From Frankiales bacterium (GTDB lineage Bacteria; Actinomycetota; Actinomycetes; Mycobacteriales; SCTD01), in NCBI GenBank assembly GCA_025966135.1, contig JAOPVP010000082.1, forward strand, positions 1 through 64,000: a stretch of 64,000 bases of DNA, written 5' to 3'. Shown here piece after piece: positions 35,447 through 45,124 of the stretch. The stretch's first letter is position 1; each line of letters opens with the position of its first letter. The notes beneath the pieces were generated by a model that saw nothing but the letters and a program-made list of their open reading frames with translations, did no database searches and was not told the origin of the DNA. The position numbers and the translations under genes were made by a program.

Positions 35447-37120
35447 GTGACGAATCTGGCGCGCATGACCCGACGTCTGCCGACCCCCCTCGTGTTGACG
35501 ACGGCCATCTGCCTCGTCGGCGTGGGGATCCCCCTCCTCACGCCGGCGCAGGCGGCCACGGCGCCGCTCACGTTTCGCCGTACCGTCCTGCAGGACCAGA
35601 AGGCGTACGGCGAGCCGTCACTGGCGCTGTCGGCCGATGGCAAGCACATCGCTGTCTGCGTCCCCGGCGGCGCGGGGGAGACGAGCGACTGGTACTCCAA
35701 CGACGACGGGCACACCTTCGGGACGTCGCACACCAACAGCACGAACGGCGGCGGGGACTGCGAGCTGGACTACCTGCCGAACGGGACCCTGCTCAACGCC
35801 GACCTGGAGATCACCGACTCCGCGATCCGGTACTCCCAGGACTACGGGAAGACCTGGCAGGGCACCCAGACCGCGGGAGTCGAGCAGGACCGGCAGTGGT
35901 TTGCGCACTCCAAGGACGGCAAGACGGCCTACCTCGTCTACCACGACTTCGCGGCCGAAGGTGAGTTCTACGCCCAGAGCAACGACGGGGGCCTGACCTG
36001 GCCGACCACGCTCGCCGCGCAACCGGTGAACGGACCCGACCAGCTCGCCCTGCCCGGAACCGGTGCGGGACGACCCGGCGACCCCGCCTCGCTGGTCGAC
36101 CAGGGCGGCAACACCTTCAGCGGTCCGATGCTCGTCAGCCCCGACAACAAGGACCTCTACGTCGTGTACTCGGTCTCGGACGCGCAGACCAACGCGACGA
36201 GCTCCACCCCGCCGTACGGCCAGACCCGAGGCATCGTGGTGGCGCACAAGGGACCGGGGGCGTCCAGCTTCAGCAACCGGTACGCGGTGGCGAGCGACGG
36301 CCTGAGCACCACCGGGGCCATCTTTCCCTGGGGCACGATCGACAAGGCCGGCAACGTCTACGTGCTGTTCAACTCCGACAAGGGCTCGAAGGGTCACTTC
36401 CACACCTACTACGTGGTGTCCACGGACAAGGCGAAGACCTGGAGCGGGCCGGTCAAGGTCGACGACAACCCGCTCGCCGCGGGAGCGCAGATCTACGCCA
36501 CCGGAGCAGCCGGGGCCGCCGGGGTGCTCGACATCGCCTGGTATGGCGCGGCCGCCGGCGGTGGACCGGCCGACAAGGCCTCGGTGTGGGACATCCACTT
36601 CGCCCAGGTGCGCAACGCGACCTCAGCGCACCCGACCATCACGCGCGCCCTTGTGGCGCCGGGGAACCCCATCCACCGAGGCGACATCTGCCTCAACGGC
36701 TTGCTCTGCATCCTGGGCGGCGACCGGAGCCTGGCCGACTTCATGGAGCTTGCCATCGGCAAGGACGGCATGGCGCAGATCGCGTACTCCGACAACACCG
36801 GCTTCACGAGCGGGAGCAAGGGGCGGGTGGTCTGGGCGAAGCAGGTCGGCGGTCAGTCGGCCCTGGCCCCAACGGCCTCCGCGGCGTCGGCGCGGGTTGC
36901 TGCGTCGGCTGCGGAGCCGGTGACCCAGCCGGTGACGTTGCCGAGGACCGGCGGTGGGACGGGCGGCGTCCTGGCCGCCACCGGACTCGACCAGGCCCTC
37001 CCCGGGGCCGCCCTGCTGCTGCTTCTGGGTGCGGCGGTCGTACGGCGTCGCCGTACCGGGCTGTCACCGGCTGAGGGCAACCTTCGACGCCGGCAGGTCG
37101 TCACGCGCAGGCGAAAGTAG
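35447..37120 (+). CDS. Sialidase-like (BNR/Asp-box) surface protein with LPRTG signal
   Basis: 557 residues. A signal peptide of about 35 residues ends in TPAQA. Asp-box motifs of a sialidase-type propeller follow: SNDDGHTF near 84, SQDYGKTW near 129, SNDGGLTW near 178 and STDKAKTW near 325. The C-terminus has LPRTG at 498-502, a hydrophobic stretch and RRRRTG, a sortase-type sorting signal with an extra basic tail. Exo-sialidase activity is not assured, because Asp boxes also occur in other propellers. GTG with AGGAG 11 bases upstream is chosen; the ATG 18 bases later is possible. Confidence 0.8.
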   Translation: MTNLARMTRRLPTPLVLTTAICLVGVGIPLLTPAQAATAPLTFRRTVLQDQKAYGEPSLALSADGKHIAVCVPGGAGETSDWYSNDDGHTFGTSHTNSTNGGGDCELDYLPNGTLLNADLEITDSAIRYSQDYGKTWQGTQTAGVEQDRQWFAHSKDGKTAYLVYHDFAAEGEFYAQSNDGGLTWPTTLAAQPVNGPDQLALPGTGAGRPGDPASLVDQGGNTFSGPMLVSPDNKDLYVVYSVSDAQTNATSSTPPYGQTRGIVVAHKGPGASSFSNRYAVASDGLSTTGAIFPWGTIDKAGNVYVLFNSDKGSKGHFHTYYVVSTDKAKTWSGPVKVDDNPLAAGAQIYATGAAGAAGVLDIAWYGAAAGGGPADKASVWDIHFAQVRNATSAHPTITRALVAPGNPIHRGDICLNGLLCILGGDRSLADFMELAIGKDGMAQIAYSDNTGFTSGSKGRVVWAKQVGGQSALAPTASAASARVAASAAEPVTQPVTLPRTGGGTGGVLAATGLDQALPGAALLLLLGAAVVRRRRTGLSPAEGNLRRRQVVTRRRK

Positions 37121-37124
37121 TTGG

Positions 37125-38348
37125 ATGCAAGGTGTGGTCTACGACGAGGCGTCCCGTGAGAGGCGCGTGGACGAACCGGAGCACCGCAAGGGACGCACGG
37201 CGTTCCAGCGCGACCGGGCTCGGGTGCTGCACAGCGGGGCGCTGCGCCGCCTGGCGGGCAAGACCCAGGTCGTCGAACCTGCCGGCATGCAGGCGCTGGT
37301 CCCGCGGACGCGGCTCACGCACTCACTGGAGTGCAGCCAGGTCGGCCGCGAGCTCGGGGCGTCGCTCGGAGCGGACCCTGACCTCGTGGACGCCGCCTGT
37401 CTCGCCCACGACCTGGGCCACCCACCCTTCGGCCACAACGGCGAGATCGCCCTGGACGTCGCGGCCGAGAAGGCAGGGGGCTTCGAGGGCAACGCGCAGT
37501 CCTTCCGGCTGCTCACCCGGCTCGAGGTCAAGCTCATGGGAGCCGGGCTGAACCTCACCCGGGCGGCGCTGGACGCGGCCACGAAGTACCCGTGGACCAG
37601 GGACGACCGCAAGAAATACGGCGTGTACGACGATGACCGCGAGGCCTTCGCGTGGGTCAGGGAGGGGATCGAGGGGGAGCAGCGGTGCCTCGAGAGCCAG
37701 GTCATGGACTGGTCCGATGACGTCGCCTACTCCGTGCATGACCTCGAGGACGGCATTGTCGGCGGGCTCATCGAGCTGCCCGAGCTGCGCGATCCCGACG
37801 AGCGGTACGCGGTCGCGGAGCTGGCGGCACAGCACTACTCCGAGATCCCCGTCGCGGAGCTGGTGGGCATCTACATCTCGTTGCTGGACGAGCCGTGGTG
37901 GCCGGGCGACTACAGGGGCAGCGCGCGGGACCAGGCAGAGCTCAAGACCGCGACCAGCACCCTGATCGGACGGTTCTGCCGGGCCGCCGAGGTGGCCACA
38001 CGCGACCGCTTCGGCGACGAGGACCTCTGCCGCTATGCCGCGGACCTCGTCGTTCCGGCGCTGGAGCAGGCGGAGTGCGCGCTGCTGAAGGCGGTCACGA
38101 TGAGATACGTGATGGGCCGCCCCGAGGCGGCGGCCATCCAGGCGCGCGAACGCGAGGTCGTGGAGGAGCTGGTCGCGCTGCTCGCGGACCGTGCGCCGGC
38201 GGAGCTGGAGCCGTTCTTCCGGGAGCAGTGGCAACAGGCAGCGGACGACCGCGCCCGGCTGCGGGTGGTGATCGACCAGGTGGCCGCGCTCACCGACGCG
38301 GCGGCTCTGGGTGTGCACACCCGGCTGACGGCTGGGCCGCGGACCTAG
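37125..38348 (+). CDS. dgt: Deoxyguanosinetriphosphate triphosphohydrolase (dGTPase)
   Basis: 407-residue HD-domain enzyme that hydrolyses dNTPs to nucleoside and triphosphate. The metal ligands are in [11 protein letters not shown] and [15 protein letters not shown], and the later Asp in [14 protein letters not shown]. It lies directly upstream of dnaG, as in most actinobacteria. ATG 4 bases after the previous stop; an in-frame GTG three codons later is also possible. Confidence 0.96.
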   Translation: MQGVVYDEASRERRVDEPEHRKGRTAFQRDRARVLHSGALRRLAGKTQVVEPAGMQALVPRTRLTHSLECSQVGRELGASLGADPDLVDAACLAHDLGHPPFGHNGEIALDVAAEKAGGFEGNAQSFRLLTRLEVKLMGAGLNLTRAALDAATKYPWTRDDRKKYGVYDDDREAFAWVREGIEGEQRCLESQVMDWSDDVAYSVHDLEDGIVGGLIELPELRDPDERYAVAELAAQHYSEIPVAELVGIYISLLDEPWWPGDYRGSARDQAELKTATSTLIGRFCRAAEVATRDRFGDEDLCRYAADLVVPALEQAECALLKAVTMRYVMGRPEAAAIQAREREVVEELVALLADRAPAELEPFFREQWQQAADDRARLRVVIDQVAALTDAAALGVHTRLTAGPRT

Positions 38349-38357
38349 ACTGCCCAC

Positions 38358-40208
38358 GTGGCAGGCCGCATCCGGGACGAGAGCATCCAGCTCGTCCGTG
38401 AGCGTGCCGCGATCGACCAGGTGATCGCCGAAGCCGGCGTGTCCCTGCGGAACGCCGGCGCTGGGCGGCTGAAGGGCCTGTGCCCCTTCCACGACGAGAA
38501 GACGCCGTCGTTCAACGTCAACCCGTCCAACGGCTACTACATGTGCTTTGGCTGCGGCGAGTCCGGCAACGTGATCAGCTTCGTCACCAAGCACGACCAC
38601 ATGTCCTTCCCCGAGGCTGTCGAGCACCTCGCCCGTCGTTACGGCGTTGACCTGCAGTACGAGGAGGGCGGGCAGGCGGCGCGGAGCAGCACCAGCCAGC
38701 GCACCAGGCTGTTGCAGGCCCACAAGGTCGCCGCGGCCTTCTACGTGGAGCAGCTCGGCAGCCCGGAGGCGGTGGTGGGCCGGCAGTTCCTCGCCGAGCG
38801 CGGCTTCGACCAGGCGGCGGCGCAGACCTACGGCGTGGGGTTCGCACCCTCTGGCTGGGACAGCCTCACCAAGCACCTGCAGAGCAAGGGCTTCACGCGC
38901 GAGGAGCTGCTCGCCGGCGGGCTCTCGGGACAGAGCAGCAAGGGCTCGCTGATCGACAAGTTCCGGTTCCGGCTGCTGTGGCCGATCCGGGACATCGGCG
39001 GCGAGGTGATCGGCTTCGGTGCACGCAAGCTCTCGACCGACCCGGCGGACACCAGCCCCAAGTACCTCAACACCTCCGAGACCCCGATCTACAAGAAGTC
39101 GAGCGTGCTGTACGGCCTCGACGTCGCCAAGAAGGAGATCGCCCGTCGGCGGCAGGCGGTCGTGGTCGAGGGCTACACCGACGTGATGGCCTGCCACCTT
39201 GCGGGCGTGCCCACTGCGATCGCCACCTGCGGTACGGCGTTCGGTGCCGACCACATCGCCGTGATCCGGCGGCTGCTCATGGACCAGGACGAGTTCCGCG
39301 GCGAGGTGATCTTCACCTTCGACGGCGACGCGGCCGGGCAGAAGGCGGCCCTTAAGGCGTTCGGCGACGACCAACGCTTCGTCACGCAGACCTTCATCGC
39401 GGTGAGCCCCGGCGGCATGGACCCCTGCGAGCTCCGGCTCGCCAAGGGCGACAACGCAGTGAGCGACCTCGTCACGGCACGGGTGCCGCTGGTGGAGTTC
39501 GCGGTCAAGGCCGGGCTCGCCCGCTTCGACCTCGAGACGGCTGAGGGCCGGGTGCAGGCGCTCCACCACGCGGCCCCGCTGGTCGCCAAGATCAAGGACC
39601 GGTCGCTGCGGCCGGAGTACGCGCGCCGACTGGCCGGCTGGCTCGGCATGGAGGTGGAGCCGGTCGTGAGCAAGGTCGGCGAGCTCTCCGGCGACCGGAC
39701 CACCGGTCAGCGCCGGGTGGCGCCTCGGCCGACGGCCGATGCCGCGCTGGTCCAGCTCGAACGGGAGACCCTCAAGCTCGCCGTACAAGCACCGGTGACG
39801 GTCGCACCCATCTTCGACGAGCTCGACGACGAGGTCTTCCAGGTCGAGACGCACAAGCAGGTGCAGGAGGCGATCCGCAAGGCCGGCGGGGTGGCGTCGG
39901 CGGCTGGGGGAGAGGCCTGGGTCGGGCAGCTGCTGGAGGCAGCGCTGGACGACGCTGTCCGCAGCGCCCTGATGGCGCTGGCGGTCGAGGCCCCGCTCAC
40001 CGACTGGGAGCTGCCGCGCTACGCCCAGGCCACCCTCACGCAGCTGCAGATGCACTCCGCCACCCGGCGTGCGACGGAGCTCAAGAGCCGGTTGCAGCGC
40101 GTCAACCCGGTGGAGGAGACCGAGCTCTACAACCGCACCTACGCCGAGCTCATCGCGCTCGAGAAGACCGTGCGGGCCTTCCGTGAGGCCGGTATCAACG
40201 GGCTGTGA
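38358..40208 (+). CDS. dnaG: DNA primase
   Basis: 616-residue primase that makes RNA primers at the replication fork. The N-terminal zinc-binding domain has CPFHDEKTPSFNVNPSNGYY and CFGCGESGNVI. The TOPRIM catalytic domain includes VVVEGYTDVMA and FTFDGDAAGQKAA, followed by the C-terminal DnaB-interacting region. It starts at a GTG 9 bases after dgt and overlaps the next gene by 4 bases. Confidence 0.98.
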   Translation: MAGRIRDESIQLVRERAAIDQVIAEAGVSLRNAGAGRLKGLCPFHDEKTPSFNVNPSNGYYMCFGCGESGNVISFVTKHDHMSFPEAVEHLARRYGVDLQYEEGGQAARSSTSQRTRLLQAHKVAAAFYVEQLGSPEAVVGRQFLAERGFDQAAAQTYGVGFAPSGWDSLTKHLQSKGFTREELLAGGLSGQSSKGSLIDKFRFRLLWPIRDIGGEVIGFGARKLSTDPADTSPKYLNTSETPIYKKSSVLYGLDVAKKEIARRRQAVVVEGYTDVMACHLAGVPTAIATCGTAFGADHIAVIRRLLMDQDEFRGEVIFTFDGDAAGQKAALKAFGDDQRFVTQTFIAVSPGGMDPCELRLAKGDNAVSDLVTARVPLVEFAVKAGLARFDLETAEGRVQALHHAAPLVAKIKDRSLRPEYARRLAGWLGMEVEPVVSKVGELSGDRTTGQRRVAPRPTADAALVQLERETLKLAVQAPVTVAPIFDELDDEVFQVETHKQVQEAIRKAGGVASAAGGEAWVGQLLEAALDDAVRSALMALAVEAPLTDWELPRYAQATLTQLQMHSATRRATELKSRLQRVNPVEETELYNRTYAELIALEKTVRAFREAGINGL

Positions 40209-40684
40209 GGTTCCGTCGCAGCGCTGTTCCCGATGCCGTCCGCTCGCTGGCCACCGATGAGCGTCGGTTGGCCTGGGGGCTGACCGACTCAGGTCTCCCC
40301 TTGGTCGCGACGGCCTCGAGCTTGTACGTCGGGGACGAGAGGTTGCCCTGGACCAGGGTGGAGCGCGTCGTGTGGCGGCCGTCGACCCTCACCTTGATCG
40401 AGACCTCTGAGGTCGAGGGGGCCGGCCGTACCCGGAGCTGGGAGCTGGTGGAGGACGGGCGGCTCGCGGAGACGGTACGAACGCGGGTCACCTCCAGCAT
40501 CGGCTGGTCGGACCGGCGCGCGCTCCAGCCCAAGGGGGCGGTCAGGCTGGTCGGGCGCAGGGTGCCGGGCGAGGACCTGCTGGAGTGGCAGCTGGTGTTC
40601 GAGCAGGGGACCGACCCGAGGGACCCGGCGCTGCGAGCCCAGGCCGAGCAGATGCTCGACGGGTTGCGTCGGACCATCGGCTGA
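40205..40684 (+). CDS. Hypothetical protein downstream of dnaG
   Basis: 159 residues, soluble, with alternating beta strands resembling a PH-like fold (ATASSLYVGDERLPWTRVER, then TLTLIETSEVEG). No catalytic motif is recognised. Its start overlaps the dnaG stop (GTGA), suggesting coupled expression. Genes of this kind are often seen beside actinobacterial dnaG. The role is unknown. Confidence 0.8.
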   Translation: MRFRRSAVPDAVRSLATDERRLAWGLTDSGLPLVATASSLYVGDERLPWTRVERVVWRPSTLTLIETSEVEGAGRTRSWELVEDGRLAETVRTRVTSSIGWSDRRALQPKGAVRLVGRRVPGEDLLEWQLVFEQGTDPRDPALRAQAEQMLDGLRRTIG

Positions 40685-40766
40685 CGTTGCCGTGGTCGTC
40701 GCGAAAAGCGACGGTGCCCTAACGCCCCGGAGGTGCCTGGACGCTGTCGACGAAGGCTGCCAGACG

Positions 40767-41333
40767 CTAGTCGGGCGCACCGACGGCAAACACCCGCGGC
40801 TGGAGGGCAAGCGTGGAGTAGTACCCCACGAGGGTGGACAGCTCGAACACCTCACGCGTTCCGAGCGCGTTCACGGTGTCGCTGTAGGTGGGGTCGTCCA
40901 GGTTCCCCCCTGCAAGAAGAACCGTCACGAGCTGGAAAGCGGCGGCTTCGGGTGGGTCGACGAAGCCGGGGTCGACCCCGGACGACAGGGCGGCGATCTC
41001 CTGGTGGGACAGACCGGCGGCTCCGGCAAGCGGCTCGTGCGCGTAGCGCTCGAAGGCGCTGTCCCAGGCGGATGCCACAGCGAGGACCGCCATTTCGCGA
41101 ACGCGTGGGGAGAGGCTGGTCGAGTGGCGAAGGGCGGAGCCGAGCGCCTGCAGCGCCGCACCGACCGGCGGCGACAGCAGCATCGCGTTGAAGGGCCCGT
41201 TGAGGCCGCCCTCCGGGTCGGTGAGGGCGAACAACTGCGGGACGGCAGCTCGTCGTCCCTGGGCGATCTCCCGGTACAGGGTCAGCTGGTCGGGGTCGAG
41301 GGAAGCCGGTGACGGTCGTGGGAGCCGAGACAA
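40767..41333 (-). CDS. Carboxymuconolactone decarboxylase family protein
   Basis: 188 residues, mainly helical. PFNAMLLSPPVGAALQALGS and SPRVREMAVLAVASAWDSAFE match the CMD family. The AhpD-type C-x2-C pair is absent, so this is more like a decarboxylase or uncharacterised member than a peroxidase reductant. It begins with TTG, supported by AAAGGAAA about 7 bases upstream. Transcribed alone. Confidence 0.87.
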   Translation of the reverse strand: MSRLPRPSPASLDPDQLTLYREIAQGRRAAVPQLFALTDPEGGLNGPFNAMLLSPPVGAALQALGSALRHSTSLSPRVREMAVLAVASAWDSAFERYAHEPLAGAAGLSHQEIAALSSGVDPGFVDPPEAAAFQLVTVLLAGGNLDDPTYSDTVNALGTREVFELSTLVGYYSTLALQPRVFAVGAPD

Positions 41334-41670
41334 GGGCGTTTCCTTTCTGGTTGGTGCACGCCAGATGATCCACCCTCAGCTCGCTGTGAGTCCTGGGCCA
41401 CGTAGAACCTCGGTCCGTTCGGTGCAGGTAACGCGTGCTGGCCCGCGAAAGTCGTACGCGGCCTAGTCCTGTTCGATGAGGGAACGCCAAGCCCCCCCTG
41501 CTGGGCCCCGTCGAGGTCACTCAGCGGCGCAGACACGAGCGTCCAGGGGGTCCGACAGGGGCCCTCATGATCGGCGGGTTCGCAGATCACCTCGCCGCCC
41601 CGGTCGGTGATGGCTTCGTCCGTAGTCTGAACCAAGACGTGATGGCAGAACCACGATGAGGGAGCGACCC
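41334..41670. other. Intergenic region without a recognised gene
   Basis: A 337-base gap between two divergently transcribed genes. It must hold the promoters of both. No reading frame with family-like features, clear hairpin or riboswitch was seen; a CATGATCGGCGGG stretch near its middle resembles half of the 8.8-kb palindrome but has no partner arm. Confidence 0.5.
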
Positions 41671-41907
41671 ATGAAGGCCATGACCTGCAAGCAGTTGGGT
41701 GGACCGTGCGACTTCTTGCTCGAGGGAACCACGGCGGACGAGGTCATCAAGGCGCAGGACCGTCACCTCAACGACGCTGTCGCCGCGGGTGACGACACGC
41801 ACGAGAGCGCGCTGAAGGACATGAAGGGCAGATGGAAGCACCCCATCTCAGGGATGGGGTGGTACAAGAAGGTCAAGCGCGACTACGCCGCGCTTCCCGA
41901 AGCCTGA
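41671..41907 (+). CDS. DUF1059 domain protein
   Basis: 78-residue small protein matching DUF1059: MKAMTCKQLGGPCDFLLEG at the start, conserved Cys6 and Cys13, then VIKAQDRHLNDAVAAGDDTH and a C-terminal WYKKVKRDYAALPE. Function unknown. AGGGAG lies 6 bases before the ATG. A terminator-like hairpin follows 35 bases downstream. Confidence 0.93.
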   Translation: MKAMTCKQLGGPCDFLLEGTTADEVIKAQDRHLNDAVAAGDDTHESALKDMKGRWKHPISGMGWYKKVKRDYAALPEA

Positions 41908-41941
41908 GTGAGCCCGGATCCGCCGTTGAAGTAGCTCGAAG

Positions 41942-41975
41942 GGGCGGGTCGTAATCCGCGGGTTACGGCCCGCCC
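41942..41975 (+). terminator. GC-rich hairpin downstream of the DUF1059 gene
   Basis: GGGCGGG and CCCGCCC pair perfectly around an inner partial stem (GTAA with TTAC). No U-run follows, as is common for actinobacterial terminators. It probably ends the DUF1059 transcript. Confidence 0.6.
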
Positions 41976-42203
41976 TCAAGAACGACGAACACGCTGGATC
42001 CGGGCCTCAGTACAAGCAGGAGCCCCGGCGATATCCACCTCGTCCTCAAGGACTGCGCTGGTCACGCCATGATCGCTGAGCTGCCGTACGGCTCGTGCGT
42101 CCCGGCCAGCAGTCGCTGGCGTGGCAGCATCGCGACCGCCCGCGCCACCTTCAGCCGCAGCGACATGGGCAGCACGAACACCGCGAAGCGTGCCCACCGG
42201 TTC

Positions 42204-42400
42204 GCCCGGCCGGACTTGGCGTACTACCAATCCGACCGTCGCGCGGCCTGCGGCACAAGGCCCGGTTGTCGATCACCGCCCGGCCGCTTCCGCCTGTCCG
42301 CAAGGCGATCGACGCGATCCCCGCGGATGCGTGGAGCCGATCAGGTACACCAACGCCAGCTACGACGAGGTTCAGCAGCTGGATCAGCGCTGCCCCCTGT
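42204..42400 (+). pseudogene. Remnant of an IS1380-type transposase
   Basis: Fragments of a transposase are spread over three frames. DLAYYQSDRRAAC is in one, ARLSITARPLPPVRKAIDAI followed by PADAW in the second, and EPIRYTNASYDE in the third. Together they follow the order of the central part of IS1380-family transposases (D-x-AYY, FSIT, V-x-AI-x-IPEDAW, I-x-Y). Frameshifts and missing ends make it nonfunctional. No terminal inverted repeats were identified. The rest of the 41908-42432 gap holds no recognisable gene apart from the hairpin. Confidence 0.55.
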
Positions 42401-42432
42401 CGCGCCGCGGCCAGCTGCCCGGCTACGGCCAG

Positions 42433-44043
42433 CTAGGACACCGTGAAGTGACCGACCAGCTCGGTGAGCTCAGCGCTCATGGCGAGCAACTCGTCGGCAG
42501 CCCGGCGGGTCTCCAGGACGGCGGCCGTGGTTGTGGCGGCCGCGGAGGCGACGCCCTCGATGCTGTCGGCGATCTGGCTGGATCCGTCGGCGGCCTCTCT
42601 GACGGACCGGCTCATCTCGTTGGTGGTCGCCGTCTGCTCCTCGACGGCACTCGCGATCGTCGTCTGGTAGTCGTTGATCTGGTCGATGACCATGGAGATC
42701 TGGCCGATCGCCTCGACAGCCCCGGTGGTGTAGCCCTGGATGGCCTCGATCTTGGCGGAGATGCTGTCGGTTGCCCGGGCTGTCTCGCGTGCGAGTTCCT
42801 TGACCTCGCCGGCCACCACCGCGAAGCCCTTGCCCGCCTCGCCGGCCCGAGCCGCCTCGATGGTGGCGTTCAGTGCGAGCAGGTTGGTCTGCTCAGCGAT
42901 GCTGGTGATGAGCTTCACGACGTCGCCGATCTCGACGCTGGCCGCCCCGAGCCGGGCAACCGTGTCGTTGACACTTCTGGCCGCCTCGACGGCACTTCCT
43001 GCGACCCGCGCGGCTTCGTTCGTGTTCTGGGCGATCTCGCGAATGGAGGCTCCCATCTCCTCGGCACCGCCGGCCACGGTCTGCACGCTGCCAGAGACCT
43101 GGCTGGCAGCTGCGGACGCCTCTTCCGCCTGATGGTTGGCCTGCTCGGCCGACTCTCCTAGGTCGTGGGCCACCGTGGTCAGGTCCTGGCTCGATCGGTT
43201 CAGCGACGCCGCATTGCGGGTGACGGTCTCGATCGTGGTCCGAAGCGTGTTGATGGCCCCGTTCACAGCCACGCCCATCTGACCGATCTCGTCGCTGGAG
43301 CGGACGTCGACCTGCCCGGTGAGGTCCTGCTGCTCGACGCGGCGCAGGACCTCCATGACAGCCCGTACCGGACGCGACACGCTGCGAGCCACCAGCAGCC
43401 CGAGGGCTGCCGCGCCCAGGCCGCCGACGATCAGCAGTATCAGGATCAGGCGACGACCGGCCTGGTAGCTCGCTTCGGCCGCTGACTTCTGCGCCTTCGC
43501 CGCCACGTCCTCCTGCGTCAGCAGGTCGTCCATCGGCTGACTCATGGCGTCCTCAGCTGCCTGGAGCGCGCCGTTCAGCAGCGCACGAGCCCCGGCGAGG
43601 TCACCACGGTCGACCATCGGAAGCAGTCCGGTGTCGCGGACCTGCCGGAACGCCACCAGCTTGGCCTGAAAGGTCGCCATCAGGCTCTGACGGGCACCGA
43701 GCTGGACTCTCCCCTGCGCCAGGAAGTCCTGGATGTCGCCGTCCAGCTGGCGATCGGTGTTTGCCATCTGGCTCCGTTGGGAGGCCCGCTGCTGGGGATC
43801 GGAGGCGAGCAGGTAGTCGCGGATCGCGACGCGCGTGTCACCCTCCATGTCCCTGAGGTCGGCCAACTGCCCGTACGGCCGCACGGAGTGGTCGTAGAGC
43901 CCGCCCGCGCGCGAGTTCACAGCCTGCAGCGCCTGCTCCCCGCAGACGCCGACGACCAACAGCGCCAGCACGCCGGCAAGTACCGCGGACTGCACCTTCA
44001 ACGCGATGGGCAAGTTCCGCACGGACCACGTCCTACTGGTCAA
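42433..44043 (-). CDS. Methyl-accepting chemotaxis protein
   Basis: 536-residue chemoreceptor. The first transmembrane segment is near 15-35 and a helical periplasmic-type sensor (about 36-195) follows, similar to four-helix-bundle domains. The second transmembrane segment is near 198-218, then comes a HAMP domain. The long signalling coiled coil has the conserved tip around [19 protein letters not shown]. It implies a CheA/CheW system and motility elsewhere. A TTG with AGGAG about 8 bases upstream is the start. A sigma-28-like promoter lies just upstream. Confidence 0.95.
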   Translation of the reverse strand: MTSRTWSVRNLPIALKVQSAVLAGVLALLVVGVCGEQALQAVNSRAGGLYDHSVRPYGQLADLRDMEGDTRVAIRDYLLASDPQQRASQRSQMANTDRQLDGDIQDFLAQGRVQLGARQSLMATFQAKLVAFRQVRDTGLLPMVDRGDLAGARALLNGALQAAEDAMSQPMDDLLTQEDVAAKAQKSAAEASYQAGRRLILILLIVGGLGAAALGLLVARSVSRPVRAVMEVLRRVEQQDLTGQVDVRSSDEIGQMGVAVNGAINTLRTTIETVTRNAASLNRSSQDLTTVAHDLGESAEQANHQAEEASAAASQVSGSVQTVAGGAEEMGASIREIAQNTNEAARVAGSAVEAARSVNDTVARLGAASVEIGDVVKLITSIAEQTNLLALNATIEAARAGEAGKGFAVVAGEVKELARETARATDSISAKIEAIQGYTTGAVEAIGQISMVIDQINDYQTTIASAVEEQTATTNEMSRSVREAADGSSQIADSIEGVASAAATTTAAVLETRRAADELLAMSAELTELVGHFTVS

Positions 44044-44086
44044 CTTGGGCTCCTGAGATATTTGAGCGTTCTGCTCATGCAGAGAG

Positions 44087-44113
44087 CCATCGGCAGGGCA
44101 GCCGGAACTTCAA
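44087..44113 (-). promoter_or_regulatory. Possible FliA/WhiG-type (sigma-28) promoter of the chemoreceptor gene
   Basis: On the minus strand TTGA, 15 bases, GCCGATGG resembles the sigma-28 consensus (TAAA, N15, GCCGATAA). It lies about 43 bases before the chemoreceptor start. Motility sigma factors usually control chemoreceptors, so the match fits its place, but the -35 box is weak. Confidence 0.35.
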
Positions 44114-44139
44114 GAACAACAGCAGACCCACGAGCAGGC

Positions 44140-44745
44140 CTACGGGGAGCGGTCTTCCGTCTCCCAGGCGTGGTCCAGGACGTGCCAGGCGATGCGACGG
44201 CAGGCGTACCTCAGCGGCCAGGCACCCGTCGTCGTGCCGGCTTCCACGCTCTTGACGAGCGCCTTGCGCTGTTCCGCCCAGGGCGTCCGTGGCGGCACAC
44301 GGAGATCGAGCTTGCGGGCGTAGGACCGCTCCGCCTCGCGCACGTGGTCGACCATCTTGTCGCGGTCCCGACCCCCGCCGCGAGGACCCTTACGGAGCTC
44401 CGCTGGAGACTGGGCGACAACCTCGTCGTAGGTCTGCCAGCAGCGCGTGAGCACGTCGGCCAGGTGAGAGCGCTCAGCCGCGGACACCGGCTCGGAGTCC
44501 CAAGGACCGATCGCATCCGGTGCACCGAAGTCGGTGGTCATCGTGCCCGGCAGGCGACCGACGACCTGCAGCTCGCCGACCTCGACGGGACCGACGGGAC
44601 CGACGGCGTCGCGGTACCGGTCGGCGTAGTCGAGGAGGGCCTCGAGGGCGGCCTCCTCACCCTTGCCGCGTCGACACCAGCCAGGCAGGTCGATCGCGCA
44701 GGCGAAGACCCAGGTCTTCCCGACCTCGAGGTAGACACGTGTCAC
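44140..44745 (-). CDS. DinB-like hypothetical protein
   Basis: 201 residues. The N-terminal third is beta-rich (VYLEVGKTWVFACAIDLPGW), like HicB-type or other small folds. The C-terminal part is helical, with the His pattern RIAWHVLDHAWETEDRS typical of DinB-like metal-dependent proteins. GTG start 7 bases after the DUF4288 gene, so both are probably co-transcribed. Function unknown. Confidence 0.7.
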   Translation of the reverse strand: MTRVYLEVGKTWVFACAIDLPGWCRRGKGEEAALEALLDYADRYRDAVGPVGPVEVGELQVVGRLPGTMTTDFGAPDAIGPWDSEPVSAAERSHLADVLTRCWQTYDEVVAQSPAELRKGPRGGGRDRDKMVDHVREAERSYARKLDLRVPPRTPWAEQRKALVKSVEAGTTTGAWPLRYACRRIAWHVLDHAWETEDRSP

Positions 44746-44752
44746 CGGGCCG

Positions 44753-45094
44753 TCAGTCCTCGACGATCTGCTGGCGCTCGGTCCCAGTATCGAAGAACGC
44801 GTCCAGGTACTCGTCCGGCTCGAGCCGGCTCGACCGCATCAGCGAGAAGACCTCGGCGCCGTGCTTCGGCCCGTCGTCGAGCTGGTAGGCCTGACAGATC
44901 TCCAGGTACTCGTCCGTGTCGTCGGCGTAGTCGAGCGCATCCGCCTCGGCCAGTGCGATCGCCTCCTCGAGCGACGTTGCCTGCCAGAGCGTGATGCGCT
45001 CCTCGTACAACTGCTCGCCCGGCGTCACGCCGTCCGGCGTCTCGGTCCACATCGAACGGAAGACACAGCGGACGGCGTACCAGGAAGTCTGCAT
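44753..45094 (-). CDS. DUF4288 domain protein
   Basis: 113 residues, acidic. WYAVRCVFRS near the start, YEERITLWQATSLEEAIALA and YLEICQAYQL match DUF4288, an uncharacterised small family. An ATG is chosen at the conserved start; a GTG 18 bases upstream is possible. First of a two-gene unit with the DinB-like protein. Confidence 0.8.
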   Translation of the reverse strand: MQTSWYAVRCVFRSMWTETPDGVTPGEQLYEERITLWQATSLEEAIALAEADALDYADDTDEYLEICQAYQLDDGPKHGAEVFSLMRSSRLEPDEYLDAFFDTGTERQQIVED

Positions 45095-45124
45095 GAGGCG
45101 AGGGTCTCGCACCTCGGTGACCTG

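Noticed and set aside
37323..40055. Long open frame (910 codons) antisense to dgt and dnaG
   Set aside because: It lies opposite two well-recognised conserved genes and its product is Arg/Gly/Val/His-rich without family motifs, as expected from the complement of high-GC coding DNA.
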